A DNA stretch of 64,000 nucleotides from positions 62,001 to 126,000 of the forward strand of contig NZ_PQSU01000026.1 in NCBI RefSeq assembly GCF_002920615.1. Direction: 5' to 3'. Shown here one piece after another: positions 23,909 through 32,195 of this stretch. The number at the start of each line of letters is the position of its first letter. Within the stretch, counting starts at the first letter, position 1. A program made the translations under genes and the position numbers. Origin of the DNA: Streptomyces sp. Ru62 (GTDB lineage Bacteria; Actinomycetota; Actinomycetes; Streptomycetales; Streptomycetaceae). The notes under the pieces were generated by a model that saw only the letters and a list, made by a program, of their open reading frames with translations, was not told where the DNA came from and ran no database searches.

Positions 23909-24199
23909 ATGGAGATCGCCGGACGGAAGCTGCCCGGGGGCGGCCGGTGGGACCGGGAGACCACCGCCCGCGACGCGGGGCGGCCGCGCCTGCCCGCCGG
24001 GTACTCCCTCACCCGTCACGAGGGCCCGGACGTGATCTTCCCCGGCCCGCTCCCCGTCCGCTGCCCGCCGAGCTCCTGTCCGGTCGCCGCCGAAGGGCCG
24101 GAGGTCCCGCCGGGGTTCGATACCGAGGCCCCGCGCGCGGGCGTACCGGCCGTCCCCGGTCCGCGCGACTGGCCCGGACCCCCCTTGCCCACGGATTAG
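23909..24199 (+). CDS. Possible small hypothetical protein
   Basis: An open frame of 96 codons fills the gap between the acetyltransferase and the DUF5998 gene, with about 90% G/C at third positions. The product is Pro/Gly/Arg-rich with no recognisable domain, signal or membrane segment. The upstream sequence (GGGACCGGGGGGCC) is a poor ribosome binding site. It may simply be non-coding GC-rich DNA. Confidence 0.3.
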   Translation: MEIAGRKLPGGGRWDRETTARDAGRPRLPAGYSLTRHEGPDVIFPGPLPVRCPPSSCPVAAEGPEVPPGFDTEAPRAGVPAVPGPRDWPGPPLPTD

Positions 24200-24209
24200 G
24201 ATGGACGCC

Positions 24210-24797
24210 ATGGCCAAGACCAGTACGACGACCCAGGGGCTGCGCGCGGCGATCGAGCGCAGCGGCTACTACCCGGCCCTCGTGGCCGAGGCGGTGGAGG
24301 CCGCTGTGGGCGGCGAGCCCATCCGGTCGTACCTGGTCCACCAGGAGACCACGTTCGACCAGAACGAGGTGCGCCGGCACGTCACCGTGCTCGTCCTGAC
24401 CGGCAACCGCTTCATCGTCAGCCACACCGACGAGCAGGCCGCCGACAGCACGTCCCCGACGCCGTACGCCACCACCTCCACCGAGTCCGTGAAACTCGAC
24501 CGGATCTCCTCGGTCGTGGTGAGCCGGGTGGTCGCGAACCCCGAGCAGTACACGCCGGGCACACTGCCCCGCGAGGTCGTGCTGACCATCGGCTGGGGCG
24601 CGGTCAGCCGCATCGACCTGGAGCCTGCCGCCTGCGGCGACCCCAACTGCGACGCCGACCACGGCTACACGGGCAGCTCCACGGCGGACGACCTCAGCCT
24701 GCGCGTCAGCGAGGCTGGGGACGGCCCGGAGACGGTGCGCCAGGCGCTCGCCTTCGCGCAGGCCATCTCCGAGGCGACCGCGGACGTCACGCGCTGA
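24210..24797 (+). CDS. DUF5998 family protein
   Basis: A 195-residue soluble protein conserved in actinobacteria without an assigned activity. Notable stretches are RSYLVHQETTFDQNEVRRH, LTGNRFIVSHTDE and a Cys/His/Asp segment CGDPNCDADHGY that could bind metal. I prefer the ATG at 24210 to the in-frame ATG at 24201 because TAGGAT (24197-24202) sits 7 nt before it, a layout typical of leaderless Streptomyces messages. The last base of its stop codon is the first base of the next gene's ATG (TGATG), so it is translationally coupled to the phosphatase-superfamily enzyme. Confidence 0.85.
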   Translation: MAKTSTTTQGLRAAIERSGYYPALVAEAVEAAVGGEPIRSYLVHQETTFDQNEVRRHVTVLVLTGNRFIVSHTDEQAADSTSPTPYATTSTESVKLDRISSVVVSRVVANPEQYTPGTLPREVVLTIGWGAVSRIDLEPAACGDPNCDADHGYTGSSTADDLSLRVSEAGDGPETVRQALAFAQAISEATADVTR

Positions 24798-25993
24798 TGT
24801 CCCAGCTCTCCGCCTGGGACCACCCGGAACCCCTCGCCCTCGACACCGCGCCGCTGCCCGAGTACGGCAGCGGCTCCCTCGCCGACCTGCTGCCCACCCT
24901 GGCCGCAGGCATGGGCGTCCCCGGCCTGACCGCCACGATCGGGGAACTGACCCCCGCCGACCGGGTCTGCGTCTTCCTGATCGACGGCCTCGGCTGGGAG
25001 CAGCTGAAGGCCCACCCGGACGAGGCCCCGTTCCTGACCTCCCTGCTCGGCAGCTCCCGCGGCGGCACAGGCCGCCCGCTCACCGCCGGCTACCCGGCGA
25101 CCACCGCCACCTCCCTCGCCTCCGTCGGCACCGGCCTGCCGCCCGGCGCCCACGGCCTGCCCGGCTACACCGTGCGCAACCCGGACACCGGCGCGCTGAT
25201 GAACCAGCTCCGCTGGCAGCCGTACACCGAACCGCGGCCCTGGCAGCCGTACCCCACCGTCTTCCAGCTCGCCCACCAGGCCGGGGTGCACGCCGCCCAG
25301 GTGTCCTCGCCCGCCTTCGAGCACACGCCGCTCACCAAGGTGGCGCTCAGCGGCGGCAGTTTCCACGGACGGCTCACCGGCGAGGAGCGCATGGACCTCG
25401 CGGCCGAACAACTGGCCGCCGCGGACCGCGCCCTGGTGTACACGTACTACGCCGAACTGGACGGCTCCGGACACCGCTACGGCATCGCCTCCGACACCTG
25501 GCGCGGCCAGCTGATGTACGTCGACCGGCTCGTCCAGCGCCTCGCGGAGCAACTGCCGCCGCGCAGCGCCCTCTACGTCACCGCCGACCACGGCATGGTC
25601 GACATCCCGTTCGACGAGCGGCACCGCATCGACTTCGACGAGGACTGGGAACTGCGCGCCGGGGTCGCCCTGCTGGGCGGCGAGGGCCGGGCCCGGCACG
25701 TGTACGCGGTGCCGGGCGCCGAGAACGACGTGCTGACGGTGTGGCGCGAAGTGCTCGGGGAGCAGTTCTGGGTGGCCTCGCGGGACGAGGCGATCGCGGC
25801 CGGCTGGTTCGGGCGGCCCGGCGAATGCGACGAGCGCGTGTACCCGCGGATCGGGGACGTGGTCGCCGCCGCGCACGACGACGTCCTGATCATCGCCTCC
25901 GAGCGGGAGCCCAAGGAGTCGGCGCTGGTCGGCAACCACGGCTCGATGACCCCAGCCGAGCAGCTCGTCCCGCTGCTCGAAGTACGCTCCTGA
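24797..25993 (+). CDS. Alkaline phosphatase-superfamily nucleotide pyrophosphatase/phosphodiesterase
   Basis: A 398-residue hydrolase of the type I phosphodiesterase/nucleotide pyrophosphatase group. The metal and nucleophile sites are visible: Asp in VFLIDGLGWEQL, the nucleophilic Thr within GYPATTATSLASVGTG, Asp/His in YAELDGSGHRYG, and Asp-His in TADHGMVDIP. No signal peptide is present, so it should act in the cytoplasm. The substrate is unknown. Coupled by a one-base overlap to the DUF5998 gene and followed 46 bp later by thymidine kinase; all three could be one operon. Confidence 0.88.
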   Translation: MSQLSAWDHPEPLALDTAPLPEYGSGSLADLLPTLAAGMGVPGLTATIGELTPADRVCVFLIDGLGWEQLKAHPDEAPFLTSLLGSSRGGTGRPLTAGYPATTATSLASVGTGLPPGAHGLPGYTVRNPDTGALMNQLRWQPYTEPRPWQPYPTVFQLAHQAGVHAAQVSSPAFEHTPLTKVALSGGSFHGRLTGEERMDLAAEQLAAADRALVYTYYAELDGSGHRYGIASDTWRGQLMYVDRLVQRLAEQLPPRSALYVTADHGMVDIPFDERHRIDFDEDWELRAGVALLGGEGRARHVYAVPGAENDVLTVWREVLGEQFWVASRDEAIAAGWFGRPGECDERVYPRIGDVVAAAHDDVLIIASEREPKESALVGNHGSMTPAEQLVPLLEVRS

Positions 25994-26039
25994 ACCGTCC
26001 GCCCTCCTCAGCGACTCGCCGAAAGGTGCTCAACTCCTC

Positions 26040-26687
26040 ATGCCCGAGCTGGTGTTCTTCTCCGGAACGATGGACTGCGGGAAGTCGACGCTGGCTCTGC
26101 AGATCGAGCACAACCGCTCCGCGCGCGGCCTGGCCGGCATGATCTTCACCCGGGACGACCGGGCCGGCGAGGGCAAGCTGTCCTCCCGGCTGGGCCTGGT
26201 CACCGACGCGGTGGAGGTCGAGGACGGCCAGGACCTGTACGCCTATCTCGTGGACCACCTCTCGCGGGGCGGCCGGGCCGACTATGTGATCGCGGACGAG
26301 GCGCAGTTCCTCGCCCCCGAGCAGATCGACCAGCTCGCGCGCGTGGTGGACGATCTCGGCCTGGACGTGTTCGCCTTCGGCATCACCACCGACTTCCGCT
26401 CCAAGCTGTTCCCCGGCTCCCAGCGGCTGGTGGAACTGGCCGACCGGATCGAGGTGCTCCAGGTGGAGGCGCTGTGCTGGTGCGGCGCCCGCGCCACGCA
26501 CAACGCCCGCACGATAGACGGCGAGATGGTGGTCGAGGGCGCCCAGGTGGTCGTCGGCGACGTCAACCAGGCCGGTGGCCAGGTCGGCTACGAGGTGCTG
26601 TGCCGGCGCCACCACCGGCGCCGGATGACCGCGGCGACGGCCCGCGCGGCAGCGCTGTCCCCGGACGTGCTGCCCGTGACCCCCTGA
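26040..26687 (+). CDS. tdk: Thymidine kinase (TK1-like)
   Basis: A 215-residue salvage enzyme that phosphorylates thymidine with ATP. The P-loop is GTMDCGKST (9-17); the catalytic and base-positioning region has VIADEAQFL; the lasso-domain zinc ligands are expected from CWCGARATHNAR and CRRHHRRR. Length and motif order are those of the type II, TK1-like family. It converges on the VOC-domain gene with a 4-bp gap. Confidence 0.95.
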   Translation: MPELVFFSGTMDCGKSTLALQIEHNRSARGLAGMIFTRDDRAGEGKLSSRLGLVTDAVEVEDGQDLYAYLVDHLSRGGRADYVIADEAQFLAPEQIDQLARVVDDLGLDVFAFGITTDFRSKLFPGSQRLVELADRIEVLQVEALCWCGARATHNARTIDGEMVVEGAQVVVGDVNQAGGQVGYEVLCRRHHRRRMTAATARAAALSPDVLPVTP

Positions 26688-26691
26688 GCGC

Positions 26692-27483
26692 TCAGCGCGG
26701 ATCCTGAACCACGGAGAACTCGGCGCCCTCCGGGTCCGCCACCGTCGCCAGCCGCCCGTGCGCGCTGTCGTGGGCCGGCTTGAGGATCCGGCCGCCCAGG
26801 CCGGTGACCTGCCGCAGCGCTTCGGCGAGGTCGGCGACCTCGAAGTACGTCCGCCAGTAGGGCCCCCGGTCCCGGGGCAGTCCGTGGCCGATGCCGTGCA
26901 GCCCGGCCACCGGACGGCCGTCGAGACGCAGGGTCAGATAGTCGAGGTCGGCGGAGACCACCGGCTCCTCCTCGTAACCGAACACGCTCTTGTAGAACTT
27001 GGCGACGCTCTCCGTCTCGTAGGTGACCAGTTCGTTCCAGACGGGCGTGCCGGGCACGCCGGTGATCGACGTGCCGAGGTACGCGGAGCCCTGCCAGATC
27101 CCGAACACCGCTCCGGAGGGGTCGGAGGCGATCGCCATGCGCCCGGCCTCGGCCGCGTCCAGCGGCCCGACGGCCGGCGTGCCGCCGCACAGCCGTACGG
27201 TGTCCACGGTCCGGTCCACGTCGTCCGAGGCGAAGTACGGCGTCCAGGCGACCGGCAGCCGGCGGTCCGGCGGCAGCTGGCCCATGCCGGCGACCTGCCG
27301 CCCGTCCAGCAGCGCCCGCACATAGGGCCCGAGCTGCTGCGGGCCCGGCAGGAACTCCCAGCCGAACAGCTCACCGTAGAACTCCTCGGTGGCGTCCAGC
27401 GCGTGCACCATCAGGCTCACCCAGCAGGGCGTGCCGGGCACGCGCCGCGCGTGCGGGCCTGCCGACTCCCGTTCCTCGGTCAT
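26692..27483 (-). CDS. Two-domain VOC (glyoxalase/dioxygenase-fold) protein
   Basis: A 263-residue protein made of two vicinal-oxygen-chelate domains (about 15-130 and 145-255), each with a repeated pattern: VPGTPCWVSLMVHALDATEEFY in the first and VPGTPVWNELVTYETESVAKFY in the second. Similar paired-VOC proteins include hydroxylases and drug-binding proteins, but many are of unknown function; the metal ligands are not obvious. GGGGAGAGAG precedes the ATG. It is transcribed alone. Confidence 0.85.
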   Translation of the reverse strand: MTEERESAGPHARRVPGTPCWVSLMVHALDATEEFYGELFGWEFLPGPQQLGPYVRALLDGRQVAGMGQLPPDRRLPVAWTPYFASDDVDRTVDTVRLCGGTPAVGPLDAAEAGRMAIASDPSGAVFGIWQGSAYLGTSITGVPGTPVWNELVTYETESVAKFYKSVFGYEEEPVVSADLDYLTLRLDGRPVAGLHGIGHGLPRDRGPYWRTYFEVADLAEALRQVTGLGGRILKPAHDSAHGRLATVADPEGAEFSVVQDPR

Positions 27484-27721
27484 CGATCACTCTCTCCCCG
27501 GCCCCTCGTGGTGGCCGTGTCGCTTCCGCTCCCAGGAAGGGTGTACCTCCGGGAGGATGCCCGATCTGCCGTCTTTCGCCGCTTCCTGGCGATGGCCGGC
27601 GGGTGTCCGTCGGCTGTACAGCGCGTGCTCGGTCACGTACGTCGGGTGATCGAGCGTGTCCGGCCGAGCAGAGTAGCGGGACCTGGACGCCGCGGCCACC
27701 CCTGGCGTATGGATGGACGCC

Positions 27722-28573
27722 ATGACAGCCATCATCACCGCATCCGAACTCGCACACGAGCTGACCGGCGGCAACCCGCCGGTGCTGCTGGACGTTCGCT
27801 GGCAGCTGAGCACGGCGAAGGCGGCGGGCGCGCCCGCCTTCGACGGGCGGGCCGAGTACACGGCCGGCCACATCCCCGGCGCGGTCTTCGTCGACCTGGA
27901 CCGGGAACTGGCCGCCGCGCCCGGCGCGCACGGCCGGCATCCGCTGCCCGACCTGGCGGAGTTCGGTGCCGCGATGCGCCGCGCGGGCGTGTCGGCGGGC
28001 CGGCCGGTCGTCGTGTACGACGGCGGGCAGGGCTGGGCCGCCGCGCGCGCGTGGTGGCTGCTGCGCTGGACGGGTCACCCGGACGTGCGGGTGCTCGACG
28101 GTGGGTTGCCGTCCTGGGAGGGCGAGCTGTCCACCGGGACACCGGCCCCGGCCGAGGGCGACTTCGTGCCGGCGCCGGGCGCGGCGGGGCTGCTGGACGC
28201 GGACGGGGCCGCGGCCCTCGCCCGCACGGGTGTGCTGCTGGACGCGCGCGCGGGGGAGCGGTACCGCGGGGAGGTGGAGCCGATCGACCGGGTCGGTGGG
28301 CACATCCCGGGCGCGGTGTCGGCGCCGACGGCGGAGAACGTGGGCCCGGACGGCCGTTTCCTGCCCGCGGCGGAGCTCAGGGACCGCTTCAAGGCGCTCG
28401 GGGTGTCGGAGGACGCCGAGGTGGGCGTGTACTGCGGTTCGGGCGTCTCCGCCGCCCACGAGGTGCTCGCGCTGGCGGTGGCGGGCATTCCGGCGGCCCT
28501 CTACGTCGGTTCCTGGTCCGAGTGGTCCGCGGACCCGTCCCGGCCGGTGGCGGTGGGAGCGGATCCGCAGTGA
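27722..28573 (+). CDS. Two-domain rhodanese (thiosulfate/3-mercaptopyruvate sulfurtransferase)
   Basis: A 283-residue sulfurtransferase with two rhodanese domains. The active-site loop in the second domain is CGSGVSA (within VGVYCGSGVSAAHEV), closer to mercaptopyruvate sulfurtransferases (CG(S/T)GV(T/S)) than to classic rhodaneses. The first domain carries the structural HIPGAVFVDLD motif. The ATG at 27722 is preferred to 27713: TATGGA (27708-27713) lies 8 nt upstream and the surrounding 14 bases are identical to the start region of the gene at 24210, suggesting a leaderless message. A strong hairpin follows. Confidence 0.9.
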   Translation: MTAIITASELAHELTGGNPPVLLDVRWQLSTAKAAGAPAFDGRAEYTAGHIPGAVFVDLDRELAAAPGAHGRHPLPDLAEFGAAMRRAGVSAGRPVVVYDGGQGWAAARAWWLLRWTGHPDVRVLDGGLPSWEGELSTGTPAPAEGDFVPAPGAAGLLDADGAAALARTGVLLDARAGERYRGEVEPIDRVGGHIPGAVSAPTAENVGPDGRFLPAAELRDRFKALGVSEDAEVGVYCGSGVSAAHEVLALAVAGIPAALYVGSWSEWSADPSRPVAVGADPQ

Positions 28574-28584
28574 CCGGGCAGCCG

Positions 28585-28616
28585 GAAGAGGGGGCACGCG
28601 CGCGTGCCCCCTCTTC
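28585..28616. terminator. Bidirectional terminator between rhodanese and sepH
   Basis: A perfect 16-bp inverted repeat with no spacer: GAAGAGGGGGCACGCG (28585-28600) and its complement (28601-28616), between the convergent genes. Confidence 0.85.
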
Positions 28617-28631
28617 GGCGGTAGGACCGTG

Positions 28632-29672
28632 CTACTCCTGCTTCTTGCGGCGCGTGCCGAACACGATCTCGTCCCAGCTCGGTACGGCGGCGCGGCGGCC
28701 GGGGCGGACGCCGTCGGCCTCGGCCTGGCGGTCGGTCGCGCCGATGAGCCGGTCGCGGTGGCTGCCCACGGAGCGCGGCATGAGGACGTCCGCGTAGGCG
28801 GAGCCGGCGGACGCGGCGGGTGCGGGCGGCTCCTCCGCGGCGGGCTCCTCCTCGGTGTCCTCGGAGGGTTCCGACGGGCGTTCCGGGACCACCAGGTCGC
28901 CCCGGAAGCTCGGCACGGCCTCCAGCAGGCTGGTCAGCGAGTCGCGTTCGCCCGTGCTCTCCTCGGCCGGCTCCGACGACTGCGCGGGCAGGCTGGGGCG
29001 CTCCCGGTCGCCCCGGTCGAGAGCGCGGTCCATGGAGCGCTCGCGCGGCAGCCGGGCGATCCTCGGGACGAACGGGAAACTCGGCTCCGGTACGGCGAGG
29101 TCGTCGGACTCGCCGATCAGCGAGCGCGCCTCGTCGTCGACGGCCTGGACGAGCCGCCGCGGCGGGTCGTACGTCCAGCTCGCCGAGTGCGGTTCGCCCG
29201 CGACCCGGTAGACGAGGAGCACCTCCCAGGTGCCGTCGTCGCGGCGCCAGGAGTCCCACTGCACGGTGTCCTTCTCGGCGCCGCGCAGCAGCAGCCGTTC
29301 CTGCACGGCCTCACCGAGCAGCGGGCCGGAGTTCTCGCCGGGGCGGCGGACCGGGGTCTTGCGGGCGCGCTCGGCCATGAAGGCGCGCTCGGCCAGTACC
29401 GGGCCCTCGAAGCGCCGTACCCGGTCGACGGGGATGCCGGCGAGCTGCGCGACCTCTTCCGCCGTGGCACCGGCTCGTATCCGCGCCTGGATGTCGCGCG
29501 GGCGCAGATGGCTCTCGACTTCGATCTCGATCTGGCCGAGGCGGGGCCGGTCGCCGCGGACGGCGGCGCGGAGCCGCTCGTCGATCGGAAGCGTGTACTC
29601 CGTAGAGTCGGCAGCCTTCAGCACCAGTCGTGTGCCGTCATTCGAGACGGCCACGACACGCAGTTCGGGCAT
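28632..29672 (-). CDS. sepH: SepH, FtsZ-stimulating division protein (DUF3071)
   Basis: A 346-residue protein. The N-terminal DUF3071 domain (MPELRVVAVSNDGTRLVL) contains a helix-turn-helix-like segment (ATAEEVAQLAGIPVDRVRRF, about 80-100); the C-terminal half is acidic, low complexity and ends in a conserved SWDEIVFGTRRKK tail. This architecture is that of SepH, shown in Streptomyces and mycobacteria to bind and bundle FtsZ during septation. The ATG at 29672 has GGGAGG 5 nt upstream; an open frame upstream to 29759 is not homologous. Recognised by family and by its position next to the rhodanese gene. Confidence 0.92.
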   Translation of the reverse strand: MPELRVVAVSNDGTRLVLKAADSTEYTLPIDERLRAAVRGDRPRLGQIEIEVESHLRPRDIQARIRAGATAEEVAQLAGIPVDRVRRFEGPVLAERAFMAERARKTPVRRPGENSGPLLGEAVQERLLLRGAEKDTVQWDSWRRDDGTWEVLLVYRVAGEPHSASWTYDPPRRLVQAVDDEARSLIGESDDLAVPEPSFPFVPRIARLPRERSMDRALDRGDRERPSLPAQSSEPAEESTGERDSLTSLLEAVPSFRGDLVVPERPSEPSEDTEEEPAAEEPPAPAASAGSAYADVLMPRSVGSHRDRLIGATDRQAEADGVRPGRRAAVPSWDEIVFGTRRKKQE

Positions 29673-30172
29673 GGGGACCTCCCGGGTGGTGCCTGCCGAC
29701 GTCACGTGCGTCGCTGCTTCCGCTAGTCGAGTGTGGCCTGCCCGGGTGCAGCCTGCCACAACCTTGCCGAGTTGCCCGGCGTGTCGGGCACGGGCCCGGG
29801 ACCGCCGTTATGGCACGGTTACCTGTTCGCAACGCTAAGTGACCAACTCCGTCACCCTGTGCAACTAGCCCCCTCCCGGCGATCCTGCAAGGCCGCGGGC
29901 ACCCTGGTGGGAGACCGGACCCAGGGCTCGCAACAGTACTCCATTTGGACCACGTGCGTGGATTGGCGCGCCGCCCAACTTCTGGCAAGGGGTGCGACTT
30001 GGCCGTCCGCAACCGGTTTTGTGGATCATGAACGTGGCGAACTTCACGCAATCGCCAGAAACGGAACTAATGGTTTCGTCCGTACGTCCCTTTCTCGTGC
30101 AGTCGGCCGACCAATGTCGTCAACTGCGGCAAGTGCTCCATGAGGTGCGGGAAAGGCAGGCAAGTTCCGGGT
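29673..30172. other. 500-bp intergenic region upstream of sepH and the membrane protein
   Basis: No protein, tRNA or strong hairpin was recognised. The stretch 29810-30110 is noticeably less GC-rich than its surroundings (for example AACTAATGGTTTCGTC near 30064), as expected for divergent promoters of sepH and the membrane protein gene. Short frames across it lack ribosome binding sites and coding bias. Confidence 0.5.
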
Positions 30173-30952
30173 ATGCGTGAGACGCCCGATACGGGTCGGA
30201 AGCGGATCGACCTGAGCGTCCCCCAGGTCGCGGGCAGCGCCCTCGCGGCGGTGGTGGCGGCCAAACTGGCTTCGTACTTCGGGGTGTACGGCACGATCGT
30301 CGGCGCCGGCGTCGTCAGTGTCGTCGCCACCTGCGGCGGCTCGGTCTTCCAGCACTTCTTCAAGCGGACCGGGGAGCAGCTCCGGGAGAAGACCGCGGTG
30401 GCGGCCCGGCCGCCGCAGGAGCGGGGAGCGCGGCCACGGGGGCGGCAAGCGTTCCTGCCGCCGGGCGAGTTCACCGAGGGCACCGTCTACCGGGCGCGGG
30501 CCGGGAGCCGGCGCCGCCCGCTGGTCGCCGCCGCCCTGGTCTTCGGGGTGACGCTGGCCGGCATCACGGCGTACGAGCTGGTCTCCGGGAACAGCTTCAG
30601 CGGCGGTACGGGTACGACGGTCAGCGACGCCGTCACCGGCCGGGGCTCCTCCGGTGCCACGTCCGACCGGACACCCGCCCCTTCGGGCACCACGTCCCCG
30701 GAGCGCACGCCCTCCACCGGCGACGGCACGAGCCACAGTGCGCCCCCGGCGCCCGGCGGTTCACCGAGCGGCCGGCCGACCGGGCAGCCGGACTCCGGGC
30801 GGAGCGGGGAACCGAGCGGCGAGCCGGCCACCCCGGCCCCCACGCCCAGTGCCCCCAGCGCGTCCGCCACGACGCCTACGCCCCCAGAACCCTCCGCAGA
30901 TAGTCGTTCTGGAACAGCCGGTCCGGGTCCAGACGGTCCCGCAGCGCCGTGA
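30173..30952 (+). CDS. Membrane protein with long Pro/Ser/Thr-rich tail
   Basis: A 259-residue protein of unknown function. A hydrophobic region at about 18-60 (GSALAAVVAAKLASYFGVYG, then VVSVVATCGG) resembles a hairpin of two segments; a further membrane segment at about 118-138 (LVAAALVFGVTLAGITAYEL) is followed by about 115 residues rich in Pro, Ser, Thr and Gly that probably lie outside the cell. No catalytic motif is seen. Its 3' end overlaps that of the convergent FAD-oxidase gene by 77 bp, unusual for two genes of normal coding quality. The ATG at 30173 lacks an obvious ribosome binding site. Confidence 0.7.
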   Translation: MRETPDTGRKRIDLSVPQVAGSALAAVVAAKLASYFGVYGTIVGAGVVSVVATCGGSVFQHFFKRTGEQLREKTAVAARPPQERGARPRGRQAFLPPGEFTEGTVYRARAGSRRRPLVAAALVFGVTLAGITAYELVSGNSFSGGTGTTVSDAVTGRGSSGATSDRTPAPSGTTSPERTPSTGDGTSHSAPPAPGGSPSGRPTGQPDSGRSGEPSGEPATPAPTPSAPSASATTPTPPEPSADSRSGTAGPGPDGPAAP

Positions 30953-32195
30953 ACTCGCCGAAGCGCGGGTACACCCGGGAGAAGTACTCCGCGTCCCGCG
31001 TGTGCACCTTGCCCCAGTGCGGACGCCCCTCGTGCGCGGTGAAGATCCGCTCTGCGGCCGTGAAGTACGCCTGGTACGGCGTGCCCCGGAACAGGTGCAC
31101 GGCGATGTAGGCGCTGTCCCGGCCGGAGGCGGTGGACAGGGTGATGTCGTCGGCCGGGGCGGTGCGCACCTCGACCGGGAAGCCGACGCGCAGCCCGGAG
31201 CGGTCCACCATGGCCTTCAGCTCGCGCAGCGTCTCCCCCAGGGCCGCGCGCGGGACGGCGTACTCCATCTCCACGAAGCGCACCCGGCGCGGTGAGGTGA
31301 AGACCTTGTAAGGGATGTCCGTGTACGTCCGCGCGGACAGGGCCCTGCTGGAGACCTGCGCGATCGCCGGAACGGTCGCCGGGACAGCGCGGCCGACCCA
31401 CTGGGCAACCTGAAAGACGCCGTTGGAGAGGAACTCGTCCTCGAACCAGCCCGCGAGCCGCCCCACCGGCTGCTCGGGGCCGGCGCTGCGGTTGTTCCGC
31501 TTGGTGTTGGTGTTGCCGGTGTGCGGGAACCAGTAGAACTCGAAGTGTTCGTTCTCGGCCCACAGCTGATCGAACTCGGCGAGGACCCGCTCGAAGGACA
31601 TGGGTTCCTCGCGCGCGGTGAGCAGGAAGAGCGGCTCCACGGCGAAGGTGATCGCGGTGACGACGCCCAGGGCGCCGAGGCCGATGCGGGCCGCCGCGAA
31701 GACCTCCGGGTTCTCCTTCTCGGAACAGGTGAGCACCGAGCCGTCGGCCGTGACCAGCTCCAGCGCCTTGATCTGGGCGGCGATGGAGCCCGACGCGCGG
31801 CCGGTGCCGTGCGTGCCGGTGCTGGTGGCCCCGGACACGGTCTGCTCCATGATGTCGCCCATGTTGGTGAGCGAGAGGCCCTCGCGCGCGAGAGCGGCGT
31901 TGAGTCTCTTGAGCGGGGTCCCCGCCTCCACCGTGACCGTCATGGACGCCCGGTCGATGGTGCGTATACCGGTCAACAGTTGAGGGCGTATCAACACACC
32001 GTCGGTGGCGGCGATCGAGGTGAAGGAGTGCCCGGTGCCGACCGCCTTCACCTTCAGGCCGTCCTCCCGGGCCCGGCGCACCGCGCCGGCCAGCTCCTCC
32101 ACGGAGGCCGGCGCGACCTGCCGGGCGGGCCGGGCGGAGACATTGCCGCCCCAGTTACGCCACGTGCCGTTCTTCCCGCTCGCTGTGCTGCCCAA
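30876..32195 (-). CDS. FAD-linked oxidase, D-arabinono-1,4-lactone oxidase family
   Basis: A 439-residue flavoprotein of the vanillyl-alcohol-oxidase superfamily. The FAD-binding domain shows VKAVGTGHSFTSIAATDGVLI, including the Gly-His-Ser where sugar-lactone oxidases may attach flavin covalently, and SGATSTGTHGTG. The C-terminal ALO domain contains HWGKVHTRD. Relatives oxidise aldonolactones or alditols. The start is TTG at 32195, supported by GGAGG 5 nt upstream; it lies 41 bp inside the end of the upstream MFS gene, so the two are coupled. The tail overlaps the convergent membrane-protein gene. Confidence 0.87.
   Translation of the reverse strand: MGSTASGKNGTWRNWGGNVSARPARQVAPASVEELAGAVRRAREDGLKVKAVGTGHSFTSIAATDGVLIRPQLLTGIRTIDRASMTVTVEAGTPLKRLNAALAREGLSLTNMGDIMEQTVSGATSTGTHGTGRASGSIAAQIKALELVTADGSVLTCSEKENPEVFAAARIGLGALGVVTAITFAVEPLFLLTAREEPMSFERVLAEFDQLWAENEHFEFYWFPHTGNTNTKRNNRSAGPEQPVGRLAGWFEDEFLSNGVFQVAQWVGRAVPATVPAIAQVSSRALSARTYTDIPYKVFTSPRRVRFVEMEYAVPRAALGETLRELKAMVDRSGLRVGFPVEVRTAPADDITLSTASGRDSAYIAVHLFRGTPYQAYFTAAERIFTAHEGRPHWGKVHTRDAEYFSRVYPRFGEFTALRDRLDPDRLFQNDYLRRVLGA

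Noticed and set aside
20933..24217. Very long open frame antisense to the acetyltransferase gene
   Set aside because: Mirror of the strong G/C third-position bias; the product is low-complexity Gly/Arg/Val-rich without domains, while the plus strand encodes a clear GNAT/acyl-CoA synthetase.
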